Assembly (NCBI GenBank): GCA_021397845.1
Contig: CM038046.1
Location: 64,126,021 to 64,190,020, forward strand
DNA: 64,000 bases
DNA from: Areca catechu
Taxonomy: Eukaryota; Streptophyta; Magnoliopsida; Arecales; Arecaceae
Direction of reading: 5' to 3'
Shown here: positions 32,369 through 43,571 of the stretch, piece after piece
Position numbering within the stretch: the stretch's first letter is position 1
Layout: every line of letters begins with the position of its first letter
Notes under the pieces: model-generated
Told to the model about the DNA's origin: nothing
The model's input: the letters and a program-made list of their open reading frames with translations, nothing else
Databases searched by the model: none
Position numbers and translations under genes: made by a program

Positions 32369-34273
32369 TGCCGATCCCGCCACCGCGCCTGTGGCTTCGG
32401 AGCCACCGAGTCAACTAGACCGTCTCGCCCCTGGGGTCTCCTGGCTGGATCAAACCTGCAAGAAAAAGTCAGAAACCCTGGCCGGGGATTCCGGCGAGGG
32501 AGCTCCAACGATCAAGTTAGTAAACGGTGTGAGGGAATAGATTCTCTGGGACGGACCCCCGAAGGAGTCCCAGACTCAAGGAACATGCTAGCAAGAAAGG
32601 TGCCAGAGAGACCAGAAACCCGGCTGGGTTCCTTCGCCGAGCTCACGCCAAGGGGCCCCCTCCCGGGACCTTGGATATCGCTCTTGGGGCGGAGTCTCCG
32701 GCCTTTGTTTTTTGTTTGCTCACTTACATTATCATCAATTCTCTCCTTCCTTTTATCTCTTCCTGTTGCCCCGTCGTTTTTTGCTTTTGGGAGGCTTCTT
32801 TGTCGCTTTCATCTCCTCCCCCCGCCCCTTTCTCTTTCCCCTTCTGGATTAGAGAGCCGGGCGGCTTTTCAGCCTCATTTGCCGAGCCTATCGGGGAAAG
32901 AGCAGGGGAGGGGGGTGCTGGTCAGGCCGCCGACTAGACCTTGGGGCGAGCGTGAGCGCTCTCTTTCCCATGCGCTGACGCTTGTCCGTTATCGGATCCT
33001 GCTTCGTCAGGGCCTCGTCTCTCGACTGTGGAATATGTCGGGCTGACGTAAGTGATGTTTCGCGTGCCACCGCCGAACGTACGGGGTGCCTTTCAAGGAG
33101 TGCGGCGCGCATGGCTCGAGGGGCAACCTTGGAGCTCGTGTTTCCATTCCTCGGGACCTTCTCTACAATGGCCGACCCGCGTTGGCTGAGGTGGAACCCT
33201 CCTGGTGGAGTGGTAGGAGGTCGCTTGACTTCGGCCGAGGTGGTCCCGTCTCTGGGTGCCACCTGGCGAAGGAGCGAAGAGGCCCAGCTCGACCTCGGCC
33301 GAGGTGGGACCGTCTCAGGATGCTACCTGGCAAGGGAGCGGGGGAGCCGCCGGCAACGACCGAGGTGGACCCCTCCTAGGTGGACACCTGGTGGAGCGGC
33401 ATGAGGTCGCTCGACTTCGGCCGAGGTGGTCCCGTCTCCGGGCACCACTTGGCGAAGGAGAGAAGAGGCCCGGCTCGTCCTCGGCCGAGGTGGGACCGTC
33501 TCAGGGTGCCACCTGGCGAGGGAGCACGGGAGCCGCCAGCAACGGCTGAGGTTGACCCCTCCTGGGTGGACACCTGGCGGAGCGGCAGGAGGTCGCTCGA
33601 CTTCGGCCGAGTTGGTCCCGTCTCCGGGCGCCACCTGGCGAAGGAGCGAAGGGGTCCGGCTCGACCTCGATCGAGGTGGGACTGTCTCAGGTGCCACCTG
33701 GCAAGGGAGCGGGGGAGCCGCCGGCAACGGCCTAGGTGGACCCCTCCCGGGTGGACACCTGGCGGAGCGGCAGGAGGTCGCTCGACTTCGGCCGTGGTGG
33801 TCCCGTCTTCGGGCGCCACCTGGCGAAGGAGCGAAGGGGCCTGGCTCGACCTTGGTGAGGTGGGACCGTCTCAGGGTGCCACCTGGAGAGGGAGCGGTGG
33901 AGATGCTGGCTTCAGCCGAGGTGGACCCCTCCTGGGTGGACACCTGGTGGAGCGGCAGGAGGTCGCTCGACTTCGGCCGAGGTGGTCCCGTCTCCGGGCG
34001 CCATCTGGCGAAGGAGCGAAGGGGCCCGGCTTGACCTTGGCCAAGGTGGGACCGTCTCAGGGTGCCACCTGGTGAGGGAGCGGGGGAGACGCCGTCTTCG
34101 GCCGAGGTGGAACCCTCCTGGGTTGACACTTGGCGGAGCGGCAGGAGGGCCCGGGCTGAACTCGACCTCGGCCGGAGCGGAGCCGCAACTGACTTGGCCA
34201 AAAAAACTCCACGTGGCTCGAGTCACGCCCAACGAAATCTGAGACGTGCCATATCATCGTCACGGCCGTAACA
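32369..34273 (-). repeat. Tat-1 5' LTR, full length
   Basis: 1905 bases. The minus strand starts TGTTACGGCCGTGACG and ends CGGGATCGGCA next to the primer site. U3 carries the tandem array (33176-34150); the rest (32369-33175) is the probable R/U5 region, non-coding. The outer 120 bases match the 3' LTR remnant at 12640-12755. The right flank is ATTTAATT; no left partner survives for a duplication test. Confidence 0.88.
33176..34150. repeat. Higher-order tandem array in Tat-1 LTR U3
   Basis: About five units of about 186 bases, each made of three related about 62-base subunits joined near (CT)TCGGCCGAGGTGG. Subunit signatures are GGTGGACACCTGGCGGAGCGG, GGCGCCACCTGGCGAAGGAGCG and GGTGCCACCTGGCGAGGGAGCG. 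Because 186 is a multiple of three, several frames on both strands stay open for hundreds of bases. Those ORFs are artefacts of the repeat. Confidence 0.9.
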
Positions 34274-35538
34274 ATTTAATTAGTAGTTATTTTAATGTTA
34301 ATTTCTTGCTTTGCTATGACTCTTGCTTGATTAGTTCATATTACATATGTGATATGTTATATTCCTAGTAACTACATTTGTTTGGGTTAGTCACAATGGC
34401 CGTCTGATCATAGGAGCTAAGTAGGGTTTAAAGACCCTCTCTTCCAATTTAATAGAATCTCCTATGATATGTTGGGGTGCCGATGTGGCCTTATCCCAAG
34501 AACAAGTAAGGTGAATGGATTGTTATTTTAATCATGCTTTAGTAATGCATATTAGGGTTAATATGCTTATTTGTTGGAATATGTATCATATTGGCATGTT
34601 TAATTAGGATGTGTTTTAGACCATCAAAGCTCTCATAAAAATTATATTTACTCATAGTGTAAGTTAATTATGATGCAAATCCATTTAGGATTTGATTAGC
34701 AAATTGGTGTCTAAGCAAGTGGTTTTGGGAAGGTAAAAGGATGAGATTTTTAATTGGCTCCGTTGTCTAACCTGGCTAATTCATTTAGTGTCTAAGGAAA
34801 GCAACGGGGGGACCCCCTCATCTCTCGCACTTACCTAGCCAATTTGGTTATATCTAGACCTTAAATTTGAAATGCTAATTGATTAAGCACACTACAAATT
34901 GCCTTCCCTCATGCTAAGCCAAATCCATGTCAAAAGCTATAGTAGGTTTGTTATGATTAACACAAGGCCTACTCTAAGGTTTGATATGATATTTGTCTTA
35001 GTGCACTTTATGTTTTTTGGCATGATTGGTGGTGTTGCTTTGTTATGATTAACACAAGGCCTACTCTAAGGTTTGATATGATATTTGTCTTAGTGCACTT
35101 TATGTTTTTTGGCATGATTGGTGGTGTTGCTTTGTTATGATTAACACAAGGGTAACATTTATCAAACATGGCTATGCGGAAATGAAGGGTCTAACTAAAC
35201 TAAGACATTATAGTTTGTAGTGACTGACACAAGGTTATAAGTGTCTTAGAGATAGGTGTTATGTTGAGAGTTGCAAGGGTTGTAATTGGAAAAGAGTTTC
35301 CTACCCTTGAACTCATGGGTGTTTGTTGTGATTAACACAATGCATTCATGAGGAATTGGGATGTCAACCCCACTAAGGAACCCCTGGGAGGGTTTTCCTG
35401 CTTATCGTAGTTGAGGGTTATAGTATTCAGAAAAAATAGTGGGAGACATAATTAGATGTAAAAGTCCTTATTTAATTATGAATATCATCATGAGTGGTCT
35501 ACTTATAGTTGTTCTTTATTTACTATAGATTTTATATT
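34274..35538 (+). other. Copia-3 leader with a 92-bp duplication
   Basis: Non-coding AT-rich DNA between Tat-1 and the Copia-3 gag. A 92-base unit beginning TTATGATTAACACAAGG is duplicated in tandem at 34951 and 35043, apparently without a mismatch, with a third partial start at 35135. The word GATTAACACAA recurs again near 35330. I see no primer site here. Confidence 0.7.
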
Positions 35539-36410
35539 ATGGGTTTTACTCTTTCACTATGGGGCATCTTGGATGCCAACAAGTTGACTGGTCCAAATTA
35601 TGTAGACTGGTTGAGGAACCTGAGGATTGTATTAGCTCAAGTAAAGTTGCCTATATCCTCGATTCTCATGACCCAGGTCTGGTAGGAGAGGATGCTACTT
35701 AGGAGGAAAGGGCCACATATAAAATATGGCAGAATGATAGCATGATTGTCAAGGGCCACATATAAAATATAGCAGAATGATAGCATGATTGTTAAGTAAA
35801 TAATGTTGACCTCTATAAGCAACGAGTTGCAGAAGCAACATGAGATAATGAAACCTCATCCATATTTCTCAATCTTAAAGAGCTTTTTGGAGAGCATAGT
35901 TAGACTGCTCTATATGAGATATTGAAGTAGTTATTCCAAGCATGCATGAGTGAGGCTCTTCCATTCAAGCATGTGTCCTCAAGATGATTGACCCGATCAC
36001 TCGATTAGGTTAACTAGGGTTTTTGATGGATAGAGAGCTTAATCAGGACATAATCCTACAGTCTCTCCCAGATTCCTTCATGTAGTTTGTCATGAATTAC
36101 CATATGAACAAACTAAATTTGTCATTACCTAAGCTAGTAAATATGCTCAAGACAGTAGAGAGCCACATCAAAGGTGATAAGGCTCAGCTTCTTCTGGATT
36201 ATGGAAAGAAGTAGGCAATGAAGAAGGGCTCAAAGAGGATGAGGAATCCTAAGAGTAGCTTCTAAAAGAGAAAGAAGTTAAGGAAGCCCTCTATTGATGG
36301 GACCTGCTATCATTATGGAAAGCAAGGGTACTGGAAGAAGAATTGCAAGTTATGTCTTGCAAGTTTGAAGTAGGATGCTGGTGGAGCATCTAAAGGTTTG
36401 TACATGATAC
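35539..36410 (+). pseudogene. Copia-3 gag
   Basis: Starts at 35539 and reads MGFTLSLWGILDANKLTGPNYVDWLRNLRIVLAQ (in parts), the usual copia gag N-terminus. A 43-base tandem duplication (35710 and 35753) and many stops follow. Near 36300 the zinc finger reads CYHYGKQGYWKKNC where CX2CX4HX4C is expected, so two ligands are lost. It is clearly much older than Sire-1. Confidence 0.85.
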
Positions 36411-37312
36411 AAATAAACTTGTCATTGAGTTCTTTAGTTTCTAATTCATGGATATTGGATACCATATGTGGGTCTCATATATGCAAGTCATTGTAGGGAT
36501 TAAAAAGACCTAGAAGCTTGAAGAAGGGTAACTTCAAGTTGTTCAGCACGAGTGGTGAACTCATTCAAGCTGAAGCTGTTGGCACCTATCTATTATTATT
36601 GCCATCAAGCAATATTCTTGAATTAAAAGACTTTTATTATGTATCCAACATTATAAGGAATATTATTTCTATACCTTTGTTGTTGAAACATGGTTATGAA
36701 ATAAATTTGATGAGCCATGGGTGCTCGATTTTCTTTTCATAGAAATTCTTTGGTTGTGGTACATTTTTTAATGGTCTTTTGATTCCTTCACTCATTGATG
36801 AGGTTATGCTTCTTGAGAATAAGTAAAGAAAGAGAGATGATGTGAATGTCACTTATCTCTAGCATTACTATTTGTGTCATATCATTGAGTCCAAGATAAA
36901 TAAGTTGTATAAAGATAATTTATTTGAACCTTTTGATTATGAATCAATAGAAAATTTTGAGTCCTGTCTCATGGGTAAGATGAGCTTATCTTCATTCACT
37001 AGACATGGAGAAAGGGCAACTGAGTTGTTAGGTCTAGTGTACACAGATGTGTGTGGTCCTATGACAATGCAAGCCAGAGGAGGATACTCTTATTTCATCA
37101 ATTTTACTGATAATTTATCAAGGTTCAGATATGTGTATCTTATGAAATATAAGTTTGAAGCCTTTGATAATTTCAAAGAGTATCAATGTGAGATTGAGAA
37201 ACAAACTGGGCATCGTATTAAAATCCTTCGATCTGGTCGAGGAGGAGAATACTTGTCTAGTAAATTTCTCGATCATCTTAAAAACAAAGGCATTCTCTTT
37301 GAATGGACCCCT
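36411..37312 (+). pseudogene. Copia-3 protease and integrase, first part
   Basis: Protease remnant WILDTICGSHIC (36448-36483), where the triad has become DTI. KGNFKLFSTSGE to LKHGYEINL (36518-36742) follows. Integrase (36872-37312): CLMGKMSLSSFTRHGERATELLG, D in VYTDVCGPM, and D of the LRSDRGGEYLS block changed to LRSGRGGEYLS. The reading stops at FEWTP where LARD-1 is inserted and continues at 43502. Confidence 0.9.
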
Positions 37313-38842
37313 TGGTGGGGACACCAAGATCAGACATAGATCCCTGGATCCCATATGGTTTAATTAGTCATGTGTCAAAGTTTTGAAAATTTTATAATCA
37401 ATTAAGATTGAGTCTTGTAATAAGTTGAGGTTAGTTGATTTGTCTCAACCCTCAATCTAGTCAGTATTTTGAGTCATGTACATCAATTATGAGTCCAGTA
37501 TGAGCCTAATTTTTGTACAAGAGAGGAGGTTACCTTATTTTGGAGTTCCACCAGGCCACATCCAGGAGTCAAAGGCCACTACATCATCCCATTGGATTTT
37601 GTGTGATAGCTTAAGATCCAAGATGCTTTCAGAAACCCTGATTCTTTCCAAATGTCCTCCAGATGACAGAGCATATTTCTAAACTAGGGCATCCATGATT
37701 TCAGAGGTCCACCTCATCTTAGCCCAAAGAAATCAAGCCCATGCACCAAGCCCAAGCCCTTAAGAAGCAAGATACCAAGGAATATTCCTGCTACTATGCT
37801 GCCAGGCCACCCCAACTTCTATAGGCCCAAGCCCATGCACCCAAGCCCCTTTGGGCTGGCCCCTTGCTGCTCCTTGAATCCCAACACACCCCTCTAGGCA
37901 TCCTTGAAGGGTTGACCAAGTCAAAGCTCAAAGGGAGGTGTCCTTAAGTGAGAAGGAGAAGACTAGTCTAACCTAGTTAGGATTCCTAATTCTCTTAAGC
38001 TTTATAATTCTAACCTAGCTAGGAAAAGACATGTAATCTAACTAGGAAAAAGCATGATAACCTATGTGTAACCATAGTTAGGAGAGGGCATGGGAACTCT
38101 ATAAATACCCCACCCCTCCCCCTCTTGTAAGTAATTTTCTCTTATGAATACAATTTGTTGAAATTCTGAGACATTGTCTTGTTCTTGTGTTTGGTTCTTA
38201 TTCTTGAGTGCTCTCCTTGTGTATCCTGGCCAAATCCCTATTTTCCTAGCTTCTAACTGCATCCCAAGAGATCAACCATGCCCAGAGAAAGATGCCCTAG
38301 CTGCTGGCCCAGTCAAGCAACTGCTTCTTCCCCAGGACACCCACACCTAAACCTAATTTTGTTTCCTTCTAAACCCTAGTTTACATTCCTTTGTTTAATT
38401 GCTGTTTTGATTGACCCCTGATGCTTGCAGGATCCTAGAGGTGTTTCACCTCCCCAGAAAAGGCTTTCCTTTCCTTCAGACCAGGTCCAGATTAGCCATC
38501 TGATTCAAGGAACTGAAGCTTCTTCTTCCAGGCTCCAATCGGAGTGTGAGTGATCCCTTCTAATACAAAGCTTCAATCTCTGATTGGTAAGAAACCTTCC
38601 CTACTCTTAACCTCTAATTTGATTGAAGAAAGCTATCCTAAACCAGGAGTTTCTCAACTCTCGGGTCCTGGCTATTTATTATTCTGCATGAGTTTTTGCG
38701 GGTATGTTAGTTTCTTGCATTACTAGCCTTTATGCTGATTCTTTACTTAATTTTTGATATTTAGCCAATGAATTAAAAATCTTAAAAATTATAAAAAAAT
38801 TAATTTTCTATTTATCATCAATCCTAGGTTCGTCCTGCATCA
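37313..38842 (+). repeat. LARD-1 5' LTR
   Basis: Begins TGGTGGGGACACCA, a self-complementary tip like that of Chromo-1, and ends CTGCATCA. A TATAAATA box is at 38100-38107. It aligns with 41967-43501 throughout. Confidence 0.93.
38100..38107 (+). promoter_or_regulatory. TATA box in LARD-1 5' LTR
   Basis: CTATAAATACCCCACCC. In the 3' LTR the box is at 42760-42767. The TRIM LTR has the same box with near-identical downstream bases. Confidence 0.7.
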
Positions 38843-38845
38843 GTT

Positions 38846-38857
38846 TGGTATCAGAGC
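38846..38857 (+). other. LARD-1 primer binding site (initiator Met tRNA)
   Basis: TGGTATCAGAGC, three bases after the LTR end at 38842. Confidence 0.95.
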
Positions 38858-39990
38858 AGGTTTAGGATAGTTTTTATCTGCTTTGCATTTACAAACCCTA
38901 ATTCTGCATCCTGTCCACTGCATTAGATGTTTATTTTGCATCTGATTTCAACCATCTAGGAATTTTATTTTTCTGTAAAATTTGCATTTGCATGAATTGT
39001 TCTCTATCATGTCCTTTGTTTTATCAAAAATCTTAATTAATTTTATAGAAAACTAAATCATTAAAATTTGGCATATTAGAAACCCTAACAGATTCTTGAA
39101 AATTTCTGTAGCAGTCCAAAAAATCCTAAAATTTTCATCATCATTTGATTTTTGTTCTGCATGAAATTTTGTAGATATCATCACCACCATCCATCCTCTA
39201 TTCTAGAGTTTTTTTTATTTTTTTTTGCATTAGGATATGTGCTAAATTTTTCATCATCTAAAATCCTAATTTTTTGATTTTTGCTATTTCTGCATACTTA
39301 ACTCAACCTAACGTAATCAACTTCCACCCAAGCCAATCCCAAGCCAAACTTTGTTTGATAACCCTAGTTAACATAAACCTAACTTGACACATCATAAATC
39401 ATTAAAAAATATTTTATTTTTTGCTGTGTTTTAGTTTGCATCAAGACCATTGAATTTCATCATCTTTTAATCTAATCCTCAGGGCAATCAATATAACATC
39501 AGGGCAGGATTTCATCACCTGTCCTGGGCCCAAAACAACCATCAGCATACAAACCTAAGCCTAATTAAATTGATTAGACCTAATTTGCCCTAGAGGGCTA
39601 GATGACACCTATAGGTCAGGTCTGAGCTGTGTGGGCCAACTAGTGCATTTAATCCTTTAGATATTACTGAAAGCTAGTGTCTAAGGCTGGGGGTCTAAAG
39701 TCAAATGACCTAAGTGGACTGGCGGTTTATAATTAGGACCCTATGACAAGTAAGGGGAGCCTCCCACCACCCCACCTCCTACCTGGCTAGTGGAAGTATT
39801 AGCTACTGGGTTAAGTGTATGTTGAGCTGATCCATTCAGTTTTGGCTCTAGGTCTAGGAAACCCTAGATTGTACTAGCCTAGTTATTTTTGCATGCTTGG
39901 CTGCACCATTCCACTTTGATTGATTGTTTGTTGCATGACCACTAGACTAGGAATTCAATATCAAAAGTCTAAACCCCAACCAAACCCAAC
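38858..39990 (+). other. LARD-1 5' leader
   Basis: 1.1 kb of AT-rich DNA between primer site and the gag-like start, with no coding sequence that I can support. Confidence 0.6.
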
Positions 39991-39991
39991 C

Positions 39992-41244
39992 ATGGATCCC
40001 AATTTTGAGGCTTTCATAAGAGCCATGATGACCAGATGGTTACCCAATTAACTGCCCAAATAAACTAATCCAGCACCCAGACCCAAAATCAGTTAGCCTA
40101 GATAAGCATTAGGTTTGACCAATCCCAAAATCAGTTAGCACAAATGAATGTCCAATTGGCCACCCAAATAAACCAGATGACCCAAATGAACAATATATTT
40201 GATTAGACAATTCATGGGTCTGACCAGATAGGATACCAAGAGGGAACCCTAGACAAGACCCATAGAGCTGAACCCTCACCCTATGAGCTTCAGGAACCCA
40301 TAGTTCCTAGATATGAACCCAGTGGTAATCTACTATCCCTCAGTCAACCTGAACCCCATAAGATTAGTACCCCTAGAGATGAACCAAGTATTAGTCAAGA
40401 ACACCTTAGCCAACCAATCCCTGTCATCCCAGTCATTAGTCAACCCTCTCTTACCACCCCAATGGTCCACCAAGAAGACATTGAAGAGGAGATATATGAG
40501 GCAGACCTAAGCTTAGTGGAACAGTATGATGAAGAAGAGGAATTTTCTATAGAAGACTTAGAGTTAGTTGAATTATTAGATGACTAGGTAGAAGACCACC
40601 CAACATTAGTTGAACTTGACCAAACCCAAGTAGGAGTAGACCTAGATTTAGCTAACCATAGCCATACCCAAATAGTAACCAACATAGAGTTAGCTGACCA
40701 TGTAGTGGAAGAACCCTTAAAGGAAGAAGACCATGAGGAACCCAATCCTACTGTTAAAATCTTACTTAAGGAGGTACTAGAAGAAAGCCCGATTAGGGAG
40801 CCTAGTCCTTTGATTTATGAGTCAGAAGAGTTTATTAAGGACTTGACCTCTTTGAATCAGTACCCTTAGGATGAAATAATTCCATTAACTCCAATTGATC
40901 ACTTCCTTGAAATCAATAATCGTTTCTTCTATTATGAAGACCCTTTAGATTTGCCTCAAACTCGTAAGGTAAATCTCATTAGTATAGGACTCATCCCTGA
41001 AACACCTTCTTGTCTTTTAGTCTACCTGATTAACCCCGAACCATTTTTCAATCAGACTAACCCTGAATCCACATCATATTTTCTGCCTTTTTATGAATTT
41101 TCTAATGTTTCTTTAACCATTCATTTGCATTTTATAGAAGTAAGCATACTGCATTCATACATTGTGCATGTTAGGTTTGCATCTTACTTCTTGCATACCC
41201 TTTGGCATTTAATAGGCATACATAATAAATTTTCATGTGCATGA
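39992..41244 (+). pseudogene. LARD-1 internal ORF: gag-like start, Gln-rich coiled coil and acidic region
   Basis: The ATG at 39992 opens MDPNFEAFIRAMM, resembling the Chromo-1 gag N-terminus (QPDLEAMVRAL). After a one-step frame change at about 40033 one frame runs to 41244 with few stops (40059, 40092, 40203, 40585, 40867). It first reads Q/T/N-rich heptads (QNQLAQ, QMNVQLATQINQM), a likely coiled coil. Then comes a strongly acidic stretch (EDIEEEIYEADL, EQYDEEEEFS, KEEDHEEPNPT) and finally a hydrophobic, aromatic end (about 41090-41240). I do not recognise the acidic part. It may be a remnant of a gag extension or an unrelated acquired sequence. Confidence 0.55.
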
Positions 41245-41416
41245 CATGCTAGGGTTAAACCTAGAGAGACTATAGTGTGTTAGGTTAGACCCTAGAAAGT
41301 CCAATAAAATTTCCTTCGATACGAAAGTTTAGTCGAGTCTAATAGGTATTAGTTAAGTCCAATAAATTCATAGCCTGAATTACATGTCTGCACCTACACT
41401 TACCTCTGCATAGCAT

Positions 41417-41914
41417 ATGCATCATGAAATTAGTCAAGAGTTGAACATAACTAATGAACTAAATAATAACTTGGCTAATTCTCAAAAGAGAGATAAAGAA
41501 TTTTTTGCAGAGGATTTTGTAATTATAAAAGAATTTTCTGCTCGCGAAGCTGGCCCATTCAAGATAATGGATAGCAGTGGACCCGATGCCTATGTGCGTG
41601 AGATGTTACTTGATTTAGGTATTAGCTCAACCTTCATCATCTCAGATCATATAGAGTCTAGGGAGCCAGGAATGATACCTAGCAAGCACCTTGAGCCTAT
41701 CCCTCCCTTTGACAGAGAAACCACCCTAGAGTGTCCACATACAAATTGGCCTATAAGTGAGGAAAAAATTGAGAGAGCTCTGGATGATCAAACTATCGGT
41801 ACCTGGGATAGAGACTGTCAGCGATACTTGGTCCGTTGGCAAGGTCGGCCAGAATCTGAGAACTTGTCGAATGCTGGTGAGGATTTGCAGCGCCTCAACC
41901 CAGACCCTCCTTGA
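41417..41914 (+). pseudogene. LARD-1 integrase tail with chromodomain
   Basis: 165 open codons matching the C-terminus of Chromo-1 pol: NSQKRDKEFFAEDFVII, GPFKIMDSSGPDAYV, LDLGISSTFIISDHIE, CPHTNWPISEEKIERALDDQ and YLVRWQGRPESE. In the chromodomain the DDSW block is replaced by ENLSN, so an aromatic-cage Trp is probably lost. Everything upstream (RT to integrase core) is deleted, with the junction between about 41250 and 41420. Its closeness to the 3' LTR is the same as in Chromo-1. Confidence 0.9.
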
Positions 41915-41939
41915 GCCAAATTGACCCTTACTTGATGGG

Positions 41940-41966
41940 GTCGAGTTCCTCCCGCCATGGGAGAAT
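41940..41966 (+). other. LARD-1 pre-LTR signature and polypurine tract
   Basis: GGGTCGAGTTCCTCCCGCC followed by ATGGGAGAAT and the LTR tip TGGTGGGG. It is almost identical to the Chromo-1 signature and similar to the TRIM one. Confidence 0.75.
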
Positions 41967-43501
41967 TGGTGGGGACACCAGGATTAGACACAGATCCTTG
42001 GATCCCATATGGTTTAATTAGTCATGTGTCAAAGTTTTAAAAATTTTTCAATCAATTAAGATTGAGTCCTGTAATAAGTTGAGGTTAGTTGATTTGTCTC
42101 AACCCTCAACCTAGTTTGTATTTTGAGTCCTGTATATAATTATGAGTCCAGTATGAGCCCAATTTTTGTACAAGAGACAAGGTTACCTTATTTTGGAGTT
42201 TCACCAGGCCACATCTAGGAGTCAGAGGCCACTACATCAGCCCATTGGATTTTATGTGACAACCTAGGATCCAAGAAACTTCTAGAAATCCTGATTCTTT
42301 CCAGATGTCCTCCAGATGCACAGATTTCTCCCCATATGCCAGAGCATATTCCTAAACGAGGGCATCCATGATTTTAGAGATCAACCTACATCCTATCCCA
42401 AAGAAATCAAGCCCAGGCACCAAGCCCAAGCCCTTAAGAAGCAAGATACCAAGGAATATTCCTGCTACCAGGCTACCAGGCCACCCCAGCTTCTAGAGGT
42501 CCAAGCCCCTTTGGGCTGGCTCCTTGCTGCTCCTAGAAGCCCAACACACCCCCCTAGGCATCCTTGAAGGGTTGACCAAGTCAAAGCTCAAAGAGACATG
42601 TCCTTAAGTGAGAAGGAGAAGACTAGTCTAACCTATGTAGGATTCCTAGTTCTTTTAAGCTTTATAATTCTAACATAACTAGGAAAGGACATGTAATCTA
42701 ACTAGGAAAAGTCTTGTTAACCTATGTGAAACCCTAGTTAGGAGAGGGCATGGGAACTTTATAAATACCCCATCCCTCCCCCTTTTGTAAGCAATTTTCT
42801 CTTATGAATACAATTTGCTGAAATTCTGAGACATTATCTTGTTCTTGTGTTTGGTTCTTATTCTTGTGTGCTCTCCTTATGTACCCTGGCCAAAACCCTA
42901 TTGCCCTAGCTTTTATCTGCATCTCGGGAGATCAGCAATGCCCAGAGGAAGATTCCCTAGCTCCTGCCCCAATCAAGCAACTGCTTCTTCCCCAGGACAC
43001 CCACACCTAAACCTAATTTTGTTTCCTTCTAAACCCTAGTTCTCATTCCTTTGTTTAATTGCTGTTTTGATTGACCCCTGATGCTTGCGGGATCATCGAG
43101 GTGTTCCACCTTCCCAAAGAAGGCTTTCCTAGCCTTCAGACCTGGTCCAGTCAGCCATCTAATTCAAGGAACTGAAGCTCTTTTTCCAGGCTCCAATAAG
43201 AGTGTGAGTGATCCCTTCTAATACAAAGTCTTCAATCTCTGACTGGTAAGAAACCTTCTCTACTCTTAACCTCTAATTTAATTGAAGAAAGCTATCCTAA
43301 ACCAAGAGTTTCTCAACTTTCGGGTCCTGGCTATTTATTATTCTGCATGAGATTTTGCCGGTACGTTAGCTTCTTGCTTTACTAGCCTTTATGCCGATTC
43401 TTTACTTAATTTTGGGTATTTAGCCACAAAATTAAAAATCTTAAAAATCATAAAAAAATTAGTTTACTATTTATCATCAGTCCTAGGTTTGTCCCGTATC
43501 A
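41967..43501 (+). repeat. LARD-1 3' LTR
   Basis: 1535 bases, aligned with 37313-38842 but with frequent substitutions and small indels. It ends CCCGTATCA, directly followed by the Copia-3 integrase. Confidence 0.93.
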
Positions 43502-43571
43502 CCCCACCATACACACCATATTTAAATGGTGTAGCAAAAAGAATGAATCGTACCTTGTTGGATATGGTATG
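43502..43571 (+). pseudogene. Copia-3 integrase, continued
   Basis: Reads TPPYTPYLNGVAKRMNRTLLDMV, the third catalytic region of copia integrase. The usual E of NGVSERRNRT is Lys here (AKRMNRT), so the active site is lost. Homology stops at about 43570, where the Tat-2 LTR begins. Confidence 0.88.

Larger units (their letters stand above)
11920..34273 (-). mobile_element. Tat-1: Tat-type Ty3/gypsy element with antisense ORF, nested host
   Basis: Minus-strand order: 5' LTR (32369-34273), primer site, gag, protease, RT, RNase H, a second archaeal-type RNase H, integrase, then a long non-coding part with a 120-bp array, a plus-strand ORF, polypurine tract and a truncated 3' LTR. A second RNase H after RT and an antisense ORF near the 3' LTR are characteristic of the Tat lineage (Grande and RIRE2 type). 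Chromo-1 sits in the part between integrase and the antisense ORF. Without that insertion the element is about 11.9 kb. Confidence 0.88.
37313..43501 (+). mobile_element. LARD-1: non-autonomous chromovirus derivative in Copia-3
   Basis: Two LTRs of 1530 and 1535 bases flank a 3.1-kb interior with an iMet primer site and a purine tract. The only recognisable retroelement protein is the integrase tail with chromodomain (41417-41914); protease, RT and RNase H are absent. An acidic ORF of unknown nature occupies 40033-41244. Flanks are CCCCT (left) and CCCCA (right), a 5-base duplication with one mismatch. The LTRs differ at many positions, so it is older than Chromo-1. Cis signals match Chromo-1. 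Confidence 0.9.
10571..43571 (+). mobile_element. Copia-3: decayed Ty1/copia element split by three insertions
   Basis: Pieces: 10571-11919 (LTR and leader), 34274-37312 (leader, gag, protease, integrase) and 43502-43571 (integrase continued). The integrase reads into LARD-1 at 37312 and resumes at 43502 with TPPYTPYLNGVAKRMNRT, which proves those pieces are one gene. Linking the 10571-11919 piece rests on position and character only. RT, RNase H and the 3' LTR are not seen; they were lost beyond the Tat-2 insertion. Confidence 0.75.

Noticed and set aside
33323..34201. Pro/Arg/Ser-rich ORFs of 150-292 codons on both strands, also at 11890-12729
   Set aside because: They are translations of the 186-base LTR array; several overlapping frames are open at once, which real genes do not show.
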